Of a stretch of 48,120 bases of DNA, positions 17,315-24,950 are shown one piece after another. A program made the position numbers and the translations under genes. The notes under the pieces are model-generated. The model was not told the origin of the DNA and did not search any database. It was given only the letters and a program-made list of their open reading frames with translations. Source of the stretch: an uncultured Aquincola sp. (GTDB lineage: Bacteria > Pseudomonadota > Gammaproteobacteria > Burkholderiales > Burkholderiaceae); contig CAKZXL010000027.1 of NCBI GenBank assembly GCA_937883885.1, forward strand, positions 1 through 48,120, given 5' to 3'. Numbering within the stretch: the stretch's first letter is position 1; each line of letters opens with the position of its first letter.

Positions 17315-19894
17315 ATGTCCTCCCAGAAGTCAGTATCCGGCCAAGCTGCCGCGCCGCAGCTTTCGGCTGTTGCATCCAAGATTGCCCAGGCCCGCGCGAG
17401 GAATCGTGTCGGTGGGGCGTCGCCTGTTGTGCCGGCTCCAGCTCCGGCTCCAGTTGCTGCGCCTGCCGCGGCTCCTGCGGTAGGTTCTTCAGCTCGTGCT
17501 GCGGCGCTTACTGGCCCCGGCGTCACGAAGCTGTTTGGTCGTTCCGAAAAGCCTGCAGCGCTGCCCCCAGTTGCGACGAAGGGTCTCGCTGTGCCTGGAA
17601 GTGTTCAGGTTGCAGGGAAGATTGTTCGCGTTCTCTTTGGCGACGCGCAGAGCGGCAAGGCCATGCTGCTGGTCCAAGGCGGCACTGGGCCCGCGTTCAA
17701 GTTGCAGGGCGCTCTGACGTTTGAACCAGAGGTCGGCAAGCGAGTCTCGGCGGTCGCGCTACCTGAGGACCATCCGAAGTGGGGCCGCCAGTACAACTCG
17801 GAGCTCATCCTCGAGGAGCTTCCCGTCGACCGAATCGGCGCCGTGGCCTACATGTCCAGGGTGCTGGACGGTGTCGGCAAGGGCACTGCCGGGAAAATCT
17901 ACGACGCCTTCGGTGAGAGCGTCTACGAGGTCATTCAGAACGAGCCGCGCCGCCTGCTGGGAATCGGCGGCATCAACGAGGTCAAGCTCAAGAGAGTTGT
18001 CGACTCCTGGAATGAGGATGCTGCGGTTCGCAATATCTGGACCTTCCTTGGGCGCCATGGCGTCAGCGGCGCCGTTGCGGCCCGCATCTACAGCCGCTTC
18101 GGAGCTCGCTCGATGCAAGTCGCCAAGGAGACGCCGTACCAGTTGACGACGGTCGAGGGTGTCGGATTCCTGGCCGCAGACCGAATCGCCGCAGAGTGCG
18201 GCATTCAATCCGACTCCGGCGCACGCATCGCGGGTGCACTCGAGTACGCACTCGAGTACGCGGCTCAGCAAGGGAACACATCGAAGCCGGTGACCGAGAT
18301 GGTCGCCGAGGTACAGAGGCTCACGGGCCTGGACGGGCAAGACAAGGTGGATCTCATCGAGGCCATCATTTCTGACCGTGTCAAGCAGGGGCACCTCGTT
18401 GCCCGGACTCTTGACGGCAAGGTCTGCCTCGCCCCTGCGTCGCTGGCCGAGTCCGAGTCGGCGATTGCCCAGAGCATCAAGCGCCTGGTCGAGTCCGGCG
18501 GTGCCGACGAAGGTCTGGCCGCCAAGGCGCGCGCCAAGGCCGAGCGTCTGAACGACGCGGACCAGGCGGACGCCGTGGCGAACGTCTTCGCGTGCCCGGT
18601 GTCGGTAATCACAGGGCGGCCTGGCTGCGGCAAGACTACCGTCATCAAAGTCATCACCGAAGTCGCCAAGGAGGCGGGCCTCACTGTCGTAATGGCGGCG
18701 CCGACCGGCAAGGCCGCGCGCCGCATGACCGAGGCGACGGGTGAGGCCGCCGCCACAGTGCACTCAGTGCTGCGGCCGGAGCAGGGTGGGGGGATGGATT
18801 CGTTCCAGCACGACGCCAACAACCCGCTGACGGGCGACATTTTCGTCATCGACGAGGGCTCGATGATGGACACGCCCATCACTCGGGCGTACCTCGACGC
18901 CATTCCTTCTGGGGCGCGCGTCGTCAAGGTTGGCGACTTCGAACAGCTGCCGTCGGTCGGTGTCGGCAACGTGCTGCGCGACATCATCGCCTCGGGCAAG
19001 GTGCCAGTGGCCAGGCTGCAGACCATCCACCGGACTGCGCTGAATTCCGACATCGTCGTCAACGCCCACCGTGTCATCAAGGGCGAGACGTCCGCGGTAG
19101 ATCTCAAGGGCAAGAAGGACTTCAAGTTCTTCTCTGCCATCGACGACCAAGCCATCCAGGATGCAACCTTGAAACGCTACCTGGAGATGGTGCAGAAGTA
19201 CGGCGTTGACGGCGTGCAGGTGCTGTGCGCGCGCCGCGGTACCGGTGTCGGCGTTGACGCCATGAATGCGCTGATTCGGCCCGCGATCAATCCGGCCAGC
19301 CCGGAGAAGCCTGAGCTGGAGCACCGCGGGCAGGTGTTTCGGCTAGGCGACCGCGTCATGCGCACGTCAAACAGCAAGAACCTGGCCGTCTCGAACGGCG
19401 AGGTGGGCGTCATCAACTGGCTCGACCCCGACGCCAAGCGCATGAAGGTCAACTTCGGCGACCGCGAGGTGGTTCACGAAGGCAAGGAGCTGATTGCCCT
19501 GCAACTGGCCTACGCCACCACGATCCACAAGTCGCAGGGTAGCGAGTACGCCGGCGTCATCACCCTGGTTCCCGGTACGCACAAGTTCATGCTGAACCGC
19601 AACCTCATCTACACGGCGATGACGCGAGGCAAGAAGGAGTCGGACATCGTCGGCGACCCGGCAGTGCTGCGCTCCGCAATCGCCAAGCTCGGGTCCAAGC
19701 GGTGTACCGGCCTAGCCGAGGAAGTCCGTGCCGCCTTCGGCGACCCGGCACCCACGGCGACGCTCTTCTCGGCAACCCCGACCCGCACGCAGGTCCACAC
19801 CCGGGCCCGCACCGCCCCCGTCCAGGCCAGCTTGCTTGTTTCGCAGGCCGCCACCACACAGCGCGCGCCGCTGTTCCGCCGCGCGCGTCCCTGA
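17315..19894 (+). CDS. recD2: RecD2-like superfamily 1 DNA helicase
   Basis: The 859-residue protein begins with a 90-residue Ala/Pro-rich tail, then has the RecD2 arrangement: an OB-like domain (about 95-170), tandem helix-hairpin-helix modules (about 180-300), and an SF1B helicase core. Helicase motifs visible: GRPGCGKTT (Walker A, Lys440), AAPTGKAA (Ia), IFVIDEGSM (II, with DE), VGDFEQLPSVG (III), and ATTIHKSQGSE (V/VI). RecD2 unwinds DNA 5' to 3' outside RecBCD; plasmid homologues may process transferred or recombining DNA. ATG 17315 is used: an earlier in-frame ATG at 17171 lies upstream of the promoter. The HipA-like gene starts 13 bases after its stop. Confidence 0.88.
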   Translation: MSSQKSVSGQAAAPQLSAVASKIAQARARNRVGGASPVVPAPAPAPVAAPAAAPAVGSSARAAALTGPGVTKLFGRSEKPAALPPVATKGLAVPGSVQVAGKIVRVLFGDAQSGKAMLLVQGGTGPAFKLQGALTFEPEVGKRVSAVALPEDHPKWGRQYNSELILEELPVDRIGAVAYMSRVLDGVGKGTAGKIYDAFGESVYEVIQNEPRRLLGIGGINEVKLKRVVDSWNEDAAVRNIWTFLGRHGVSGAVAARIYSRFGARSMQVAKETPYQLTTVEGVGFLAADRIAAECGIQSDSGARIAGALEYALEYAAQQGNTSKPVTEMVAEVQRLTGLDGQDKVDLIEAIISDRVKQGHLVARTLDGKVCLAPASLAESESAIAQSIKRLVESGGADEGLAAKARAKAERLNDADQADAVANVFACPVSVITGRPGCGKTTVIKVITEVAKEAGLTVVMAAPTGKAARRMTEATGEAAATVHSVLRPEQGGGMDSFQHDANNPLTGDIFVIDEGSMMDTPITRAYLDAIPSGARVVKVGDFEQLPSVGVGNVLRDIIASGKVPVARLQTIHRTALNSDIVVNAHRVIKGETSAVDLKGKKDFKFFSAIDDQAIQDATLKRYLEMVQKYGVDGVQVLCARRGTGVGVDAMNALIRPAINPASPEKPELEHRGQVFRLGDRVMRTSNSKNLAVSNGEVGVINWLDPDAKRMKVNFGDREVVHEGKELIALQLAYATTIHKSQGSEYAGVITLVPGTHKFMLNRNLIYTAMTRGKKESDIVGDPAVLRSAIAKLGSKRCTGLAEEVRAAFGDPAPTATLFSATPTRTQVHTRARTAPVQASLLVSQAATTQRAPLFRRARP

Positions 19895-19907
19895 GCGAGA
19901 GCACGTC

Positions 19908-21986
19908 ATGCACAAGAAGCAATTCGATGCCCCCCTGTACCTCATCGACCTGAACATCGACGGGAACCGGGCCTACTACGGAACTCGCACCAAGCAGCTT
20001 GAGAAGGTCGTCAGCGGGGTGTACATCAACACCTCGCTCTCCCCCACGGAGCGCCGTGAAGTGCTGGAGCGAAATGCAGCACGCATTGCTTCGCGCGCAT
20101 ACTCCGGCGCCATCCTGGCCGGCTCGAGCGCCTACCACCGCGGTTCCGTTGAGGGCCACGTGCTGCTGGCCACGCCGTGGGGCGGAAAGCAAGTCGACAT
20201 CGGCGGCGTATTCACCATCTACTTCACCCGAAGCCAGGTCGATGTCGGGATGAACCGCGAGGTGGAGCACGTCACCATCGAGGACGACTTCGGACCTTAC
20301 TCCGTCAAGCGCATGGCTGACGAGATGCTCATCATCAAGAACTTCCAGCCTCAGCGCGGTCGGCCGCAAGCGACCTACCTGAACGTGACGGACCTGGCGG
20401 CGGTCGTGGAGCGCTCCATGCGAGTCATGGGCGGCCGCGACCAGCTGATGGCGCGCCTCAAGGGGCTCATCAACCACCACGGGTTGGGCGCCTACCAAGA
20501 TGCCATCGAGAGCTTCGTCCAGCGGGTGGGTGGCTACAGCCAGAGCGTGCGCCCGTTGAAGTCGTTCGAGGTTTACTGGCACCAGACGCCGGTGGCGACC
20601 TTGTCGCACGATGGGCACATCTGGTCCTTCGACTACAAGCGAAGCATTGCGCTGCAGTTGTCGGTGCGCGAGCGGCCGGGCAAGCGCTCAGCGCCGTCGT
20701 TCCTCGGCTCGATTCTTCCGGAGGTCGGCCCGCAGGGGGACGGGACCATGGAAGAGAAGCTCGACAGCTTCAGCTGTGGCAGCCGGTACATCTCGAACAT
20801 CACGGTTCACCCCACGGGTACCACCGATCCGGACATCATCATCGACCGACTCGATGGTGAGCTCAAGGAGTACACGACTCCGCGTCTGGAGTTTGCTGGG
20901 CGCCTCGACCATCACCTCAGCAGCTCGGCGGCCGACGAGGCACTCCTGACCGAGATGCAGGACAACCCTGGCATGCCGCGCATTTCTGGCATGCAGGTGA
21001 AGCTGGCGACGCACTTGGACTCCAAGGGGGAGCTCTCGGCGGCGCTCGGTCGCTCGTTTACGCACATCCTGAAGGTTCCTGGCGGTGGCGCCAGCTTCTC
21101 GACGCTCGGCTCCATGGAGTGGTTCTCGCTCACGGTGGCCAAGATGTCCGGCTTGAACACGGAGCACTTCGCGCTCGTGGACTTCGGGGGGCGGGGACCG
21201 GGCCTGTTGGTGGAGCGCTTCGACGTCCGTCGCGACCTGAATGACACGCGGATGATCCTCACGGAGGACTTCTGGTCTGTCGCCGGCATGACCGACAACA
21301 AGCAGAAGTACACCGGTGAGCTGATGGATGTTGCTGATGCGCTGCTCAAGCACTCGAGTGACGCGCAGGTCGACGGGCGACACCTGCTGGCGCAGTCCAT
21401 CTTCTCGTGGCTGACTTGGAATGGCGACATGCACCTGAAGAACCTGCTGCTGCTGAAGGAGACCCGCGACCCTCGCAAGGGCTTCGACAGCATTCGCCTG
21501 TCGCCGGTCTACGACATGCTGTGCACGCAGGTCTATCCGCATGACGCAAAGAGCTCGGCCATCGGCCTATGCGGAAGCCGGAACCACACCCTGGCCGGCT
21601 TCCGCGCGCTGGGCAAGAAGTTCGGGATCGCTGCATCTGAGGTCGACGCCATGGCTGACTTTCTCGCTGCTTCCATCCCGATGTGGGCTCGCACGGTGTC
21701 CGCGAATCTGCCGGCCGCCATCCGCAACCACGAGTTGTCCGTGTCACACATCGAGAGAGCGAAGTCTCTGTTTGACATCCGCTGCATGATGATGGTTGCG
21801 GAGCTTGAGGGCGCCAAGAAGCGGCGTGGCAAGTCGGCCGACCAGGAGGCGCCGGAGCGGGTGGAGTCATTCTCAGCCGAAGACATGACCGGCATCGCTG
21901 AGCACGTGGAGGCCGAGCGCAGGCGTTCCTGGGCACCGATTGGTGCCCAAGCCGCGGCCGCCGCTGCGCCTCGCAGGAAGCCCTGA
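19908..21986 (+). CDS. hipA: Long HipA-like kinase with extra N-terminal region
   Basis: The C-terminal half of this 692-residue protein is a HipA-type Ser/Thr kinase. It shows THILKVPGG (nucleotide loop), LLVERFD, a TEDFWSVAG segment, the catalytic WNGDMHLKN (Asp507) and SPVYDM (Asp536). HipA toxins inactivate targets such as GltX by phosphorylation and cause dormancy. Typical HipA has about 440 residues; the additional N-terminal 200 contain a GVYINTS segment and YSGAILAGSSAYHRG, which resemble AbiEi-type antitoxin proteins. No hipB-like gene is adjacent; the upstream neighbour is the RecD2-like helicase. It may be a self-contained toxin-antitoxin fusion or an interference/defence kinase. 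The kinase call is firm, the fusion reading tentative. Confidence 0.8.
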   Translation: MHKKQFDAPLYLIDLNIDGNRAYYGTRTKQLEKVVSGVYINTSLSPTERREVLERNAARIASRAYSGAILAGSSAYHRGSVEGHVLLATPWGGKQVDIGGVFTIYFTRSQVDVGMNREVEHVTIEDDFGPYSVKRMADEMLIIKNFQPQRGRPQATYLNVTDLAAVVERSMRVMGGRDQLMARLKGLINHHGLGAYQDAIESFVQRVGGYSQSVRPLKSFEVYWHQTPVATLSHDGHIWSFDYKRSIALQLSVRERPGKRSAPSFLGSILPEVGPQGDGTMEEKLDSFSCGSRYISNITVHPTGTTDPDIIIDRLDGELKEYTTPRLEFAGRLDHHLSSSAADEALLTEMQDNPGMPRISGMQVKLATHLDSKGELSAALGRSFTHILKVPGGGASFSTLGSMEWFSLTVAKMSGLNTEHFALVDFGGRGPGLLVERFDVRRDLNDTRMILTEDFWSVAGMTDNKQKYTGELMDVADALLKHSSDAQVDGRHLLAQSIFSWLTWNGDMHLKNLLLLKETRDPRKGFDSIRLSPVYDMLCTQVYPHDAKSSAIGLCGSRNHTLAGFRALGKKFGIAASEVDAMADFLAASIPMWARTVSANLPAAIRNHELSVSHIERAKSLFDIRCMMMVAELEGAKKRRGKSADQEAPERVESFSAEDMTGIAEHVEAERRRSWAPIGAQAAAAAAPRRKP

Positions 21987-21993
21987 GTCGATA

Positions 21994-22017
21994 GGGCCGC
22001 CCGGCAAGGGACGGCCC
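21994..22017 (+). terminator. Bidirectional terminator between convergent hipA-like and recombinase genes
   Basis: GGGCCG (21994-21999) pairs with CGGCCC (22012-22017), with two further G-C pairs inside after one mismatch. It sits in the 36 bases between the stop codons of two convergent genes, with a short T stretch on the plus side. Confidence 0.55.
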
Positions 22018-22022
22018 CGCGT

Positions 22023-23051
22023 TTAGCCCTTCTTTGAGCCCGACGAAGGACCCTGCAGGCTCGGTACGACGTTGATGCCGATCTTGCGGGATTCGTATCC
22101 GCGCACCTTGCGCACACGGGCAATCTCCGCGGCTACGGGCTTCGGCCCCAAGGAGCCGGTAGCCGTGATGCTGCGACCATAGTGCTTGGCCGCCGTCTTC
22201 GTGGTTCGGTGCCCCAGCAGCGCGGCGACAGCTTCAGCATCGAGCTGTTGCTTGGCCTCAGCGGAAAACCGATGTCTAGAGCTGTAAAGCTGCACCCAGC
22301 GCTTGTCGTCCTTGCTGTGCAGCTGGCGATTGATGCGGTAGAGGAGCTTGACGCACGCCCCGTACTTGCGTTTGTATTCGCCGCGCGACGTGATGTCTCT
22401 CATCGTCGTGGCGAACTGCCCTACCGCCCTGACCAGGTCCATGGAAAGCCTGGACAAATTGAGGTGACGCAGCTCACCGTGTGACCGCCCGTTGGTGACC
22501 TTGGAGTTGTGAATCCGCAGGTAGGGCAGGGTAGTGCCCGACTCGTGTTCATCATCCCCCACCGACTCGGCGGTCGCGTAAACCAAGGTGGCCTGCCCCC
22601 ACTCGTGTGGGCGGAGTCCGACTTCGGCGCCGAGAAGCAGCCAGGTTGACAGCAGCGGGGCGTACTGGCTCTCTGAGGACTGGACACGCTTGATGACGGC
22701 GTGCAGGTCGGCCCGCGTCACCGTCTTAGCTCGACGCCCCGAGGTTCGGCGCGTCTTCTTGGCGCAAGGGCCCTGATGCCCATCTCGAAGCAGAGCAACG
22801 GCCTCCATGGCGTCGGGCGTTCCCATCGCCTGAAATCTAAACATGAGCGCGGCCTTGAACTGGCGCCAGGTGGACTTCGCCCACTCCTCGCGGCGTTCAA
22901 GGGCATGCGCGGCAACGACCGCCGGACTTGGGTTGTCGATTGACAGGTACTTGGCCGTGAACGTCTCGAAGGCCAGCGCGCGACGCAGGTAGTTCGCTTC
23001 TGTCTCGGGCGTGCGCGTGGAAGCCTCGCCGGGAGCCGGGGCGGAGGTCAT
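22023..23051 (-). CDS. Tyrosine site-specific recombinase / integrase
   Basis: The 342-residue protein has a helical N-terminal core-binding region (about 10-95), a basic linker, and a C-terminal catalytic domain. Catalytic residues visible: Arg147 (GLRPHEW), Arg259 in YSSRHRF, His281 (LLGHRTT) and nucleophile Tyr291 (KHYGR). The first box II His is Tyr256. Start is placed at ATG 23051 because a minus-strand promoter has its -10 at 23101-23106, upstream of which the frame merely runs on to 23267. No tRNA or attachment core is visible nearby and partition genes are present, so dimer resolution of a plasmid is as likely as chromosomal integration. Confidence 0.85.
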   Translation of the reverse strand: MTSAPAPGEASTRTPETEANYLRRALAFETFTAKYLSIDNPSPAVVAAHALERREEWAKSTWRQFKAALMFRFQAMGTPDAMEAVALLRDGHQGPCAKKTRRTSGRRAKTVTRADLHAVIKRVQSSESQYAPLLSTWLLLGAEVGLRPHEWGQATLVYATAESVGDDEHESGTTLPYLRIHNSKVTNGRSHGELRHLNLSRLSMDLVRAVGQFATTMRDITSRGEYKRKYGACVKLLYRINRQLHSKDDKRWVQLYSSRHRFSAEAKQQLDAEAVAALLGHRTTKTAAKHYGRSITATGSLGPKPVAAEIARVRKVRGYESRKIGINVVPSLQGPSSGSKKG

Positions 23052-23081
23052 TTGCAGAGGGCGCTTAGCCGGTCCTTCGGG

Positions 23082-23110
23082 TTGACGGTATTGTGTATAT
23101 AGTATATCAT
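23082..23110 (+). promoter_or_regulatory. Plus-strand promoter in the recombinase control region
   Basis: TTGACG (23082-23087), 17 bases, TATCAT (23105-23110). It points towards the repeats and traH. Its -10 overlaps the -10 of the minus-strand promoter, so both cannot be occupied at once. Confidence 0.6.
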
Positions 23111-23129
23111 TCGCGCGTTCCACAAGCAA
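23101..23129 (-). promoter_or_regulatory. Minus-strand promoter of the tyrosine recombinase
   Basis: On the minus strand: TTGCTT (23129-23124), 17 bases, TATACT (23106-23101), with TGA before the -10 giving TGATATACT. The expected RNA start is about 45 bases upstream of ATG 23051. Confidence 0.65.
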
Positions 23130-23144
23130 CAATGATCCCCTCAC

Positions 23145-23170
23145 GGGTCGCTCCTCTACGAGAGCGGCCC
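23145..23170 (+). promoter_or_regulatory. Stem-loop downstream of the plus-strand promoter
   Basis: GGGTCGCTC (23145-23153) pairs with GAGCGGCCC (23162-23170), nine pairs with one G-T wobble and an eight-base loop, followed by CTCTT. It could be a leader hairpin, a weak terminator for RNA from 23082-23110, or a protein site. Confidence 0.4.
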
Positions 23171-23181
23171 CTCTTGAACAC

Positions 23182-23263
23182 CAGTTGATGCTCAGTTGAT
23201 GCTCAGGTGATGTTTGCTTGATGGCGACTTGGGCATCAACTGAGCACCATGTGGACATCAAGC
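23182..23263 (+). repeat. Iteron-like 11-bp repeats, direct and inverted
   Basis: CAGTTGATGCT occurs exactly at 23182-23192 and 23193-23203, with a third tandem copy at 23204-23214 (CAGGTGATGTT, two changes) and a degenerate fourth at 23215-23225. An inverted copy lies at 23232-23242 (GGCATCAACTG, 10 of 11 matching), and a weaker one starts near 23253. The 11-base period is one helical turn, so a protein would bind one face of the DNA. The array lies between the recombinase promoter and the traH promoter. Possible roles are operator array, recombinase accessory (arm-type) sites, or replication iterons. Confidence 0.65.
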
Positions 23264-23276
23264 TCAAACCGGCACG

Positions 23277-23305
23277 TTGTCAGACGTCGAAGAGTTTGAT
23301 ACACT
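23277..23305 (+). promoter_or_regulatory. Promoter of the traH-I-J-K operon
   Basis: TTGTCA (23277-23282), 17 bases, TACACT (23300-23305), then an A/T-rich segment with GATATC. The traH start codon is 54 bases downstream, preceded by CAGGA. Confidence 0.7.
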
Positions 23306-23359
23306 GTATATGATATCTTAAACACCATCGCCCCCGCGACGGCACCAGGATTCCAGTCA

Positions 23360-24028
23360 ATGCAACGTCACTTCGCCCTCATCACCATCGCGGCCGCGGC
23401 CGCTCTGGCGGGATGCGCAACGACATCGGCGCCATCGCTCATCGAGCGCGACCCTGTCGACGGCTTGATTGCGCAGAACGCAGCGTCGGCTACCCAAGCG
23501 CTTCGTGAGCTGTCTGAGGCGGCAGGCAACTCTCGCGTCGTCGCAACCTCCAAGGCGCCGGCAAGGCCGCTCGCGCAGCCTGCCGTCCAGGCGCCCCTTC
23601 CCCAGCCTATCCAGGAAGTCTCGCCCCCAGCGGAATCACGCGCGCCGGCGAACAGCATCGCATCGCGCCGCGCCAGCATTGCCGTGGAGGTCGACGCGCC
23701 CCCACCCACAACGGTCATCCCGAGCTCCTCTGGGGTCGTCGCGTCGGGCGGCTTGCTTTCGGCGCCCCCTGCCGGCCTCGAGCGCCTCATCACCGTGCGC
23801 TGGACTGGCGAGCTCGAGGAGCTGCTGGTACGGGTGGCGCAGGAAAGTGGCTGGAAGCTTGGCGATCGCACCGGGCTGCGCGTGGCGCCGGTCATTATCA
23901 GCCTCAGTGCCGAGAACCGTTCCGTGTTCGATGTCCTGCGCGACATCGGCGCCATTGCAGGCACGTCGGCCGACATCCTTGTGTCGGCGCCGACGAAGAC
24001 CATCTCGGTCCGCTACCCGCAGCGTTGA
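23360..24028 (+). CDS. traH: TraH / DotD outer-membrane lipoprotein
   Basis: The 222-residue product has a lipoprotein signal peptide with lipobox LAGC (Cys19), a Pro/Ala/Ser-rich linker (about 60-135), and a C-terminal domain (about 140-222) containing GLERLITVRWTGELEELL, typical of DotD (TraH of IncI) and related to secretin N-domains. DotD and DotC help insert DotH into the outer membrane. It is longer than Legionella DotD because of the linker. It opens a four-gene operon traH-I-J-K that has the IncI gene order, but lies about 20 kb after traM rather than before it. Confidence 0.85.
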   Translation: MQRHFALITIAAAAALAGCATTSAPSLIERDPVDGLIAQNAASATQALRELSEAAGNSRVVATSKAPARPLAQPAVQAPLPQPIQEVSPPAESRAPANSIASRRASIAVEVDAPPPTTVIPSSSGVVASGGLLSAPPAGLERLITVRWTGELEELLVRVAQESGWKLGDRTGLRVAPVIISLSAENRSVFDVLRDIGAIAGTSADILVSAPTKTISVRYPQR

Positions 24029-24039
24029 GACCTGCACCC

Positions 24040-24948
24040 ATGCTGTCAGCCGTCTTTCGCTCCATCACCGTCATCGCTGTCGCGTGCGCGATGAGCGCAG
24101 CCGCTCTCGCACAAGCCACGGCGGCGAAGGCTCCTCCCACGCTGGACGAGCTGCTCAAGCAGAACCCGGCGTCGCCGGACAGCGCCGGTATCCCGTCGAT
24201 TCGCTTCAACGCCATCCGCGAAACTGCGCTCACATTCGGCGCCCAAGCTGGTCTTGCTCGTCGCACCTACGACAACCTCCAGCGTCTGGAGAAGCAGGCG
24301 CAGAGCCTGGACGTCATCTACAGCTTCCAGGCCTTGATGGTCGAAGGAAACGTGGTGCCGCCGGTGCTGACCGAGACCACGGATGTCTACGACCAGTCGG
24401 CCGACGACCTGCTGCGCGTCATCGGCAAGGTCTACCGCATCGACCAACAGGCGCGCTTCACGTACACGCCACCTACCTGGCGTGCGTACCTCATGATGGG
24501 CTACGACTTCGACAAGAATGTCGTGGCCGCGGTCGCTCCGCAGACGGAAGAGGAGCGCAAGCTCTGGAAGCAGGGGGCCGAAGAAGGCTTCGCACTGGGC
24601 GTTGCCCAGGCCGATGCCATCCTGAAGGAGAACTTCGCGCGCCTGCAACGGGACTTCCTGGGCATGGTGAAGTACCACCAGATGTTCGAAGCCGGCATGG
24701 TGACCAAGCCGTTCGTCGCGTCGACGTCGAAGGGTGTGATTCGAGCCGAGGACGGTTCGATGCACGTCGGGGAGGTTTTCCTGCGCATCACCGCAGCGCC
24801 GGACTTCGTCAGCGAGCCGGGCAAGTGGAAGACAGGTCCGCGCGGGCTGGCGGCTGACCGGCTGAAGAGCGCTGCCGACCCAGAGTTGGCGGAGCGGATG
24901 CTGCAGGACGCGAAGGCGGCCGGCATCGTGAAGGAAAAGGGTCGTTGA
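24040..24948 (+). CDS. traI: TraI / DotC outer-membrane core protein
   Basis: The 302-residue protein matches DotC (TraI of IncI): an exported protein of about 300 residues with TPPTWRAYLMMGY and a conserved region of alternating helices. DotC, DotD and DotH form the outer-membrane ring. The N-terminal signal (1-27) ends ALAQA and would suit signal peptidase I; a Cys at about residue 21 has only a weak lipobox (AVAC), so lipidation is uncertain here although Legionella DotC is a lipoprotein. ATG 24040 is preferred over an in-frame TTG at 24025, which overlaps the traH stop. Confidence 0.87.
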   Translation: MLSAVFRSITVIAVACAMSAAALAQATAAKAPPTLDELLKQNPASPDSAGIPSIRFNAIRETALTFGAQAGLARRTYDNLQRLEKQAQSLDVIYSFQALMVEGNVVPPVLTETTDVYDQSADDLLRVIGKVYRIDQQARFTYTPPTWRAYLMMGYDFDKNVVAAVAPQTEEERKLWKQGAEEGFALGVAQADAILKENFARLQRDFLGMVKYHQMFEAGMVTKPFVASTSKGVIRAEDGSMHVGEVFLRITAAPDFVSEPGKWKTGPRGLAADRLKSAADPELAERMLQDAKAAGIVKEKGR

Positions 24949-24950
24949 CC

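Noticed and set aside
23052..23267. N-terminal extension of the recombinase frame
   Set aside because: It would run through the promoter and repeat region; the ATG at 23051 downstream of the minus-strand promoter is more plausible.
22023..23360. Chromosomal attachment site beside the recombinase
   Set aside because: No tRNA gene or long direct repeat typical of an att core is visible, and partition genes argue for a plasmid.
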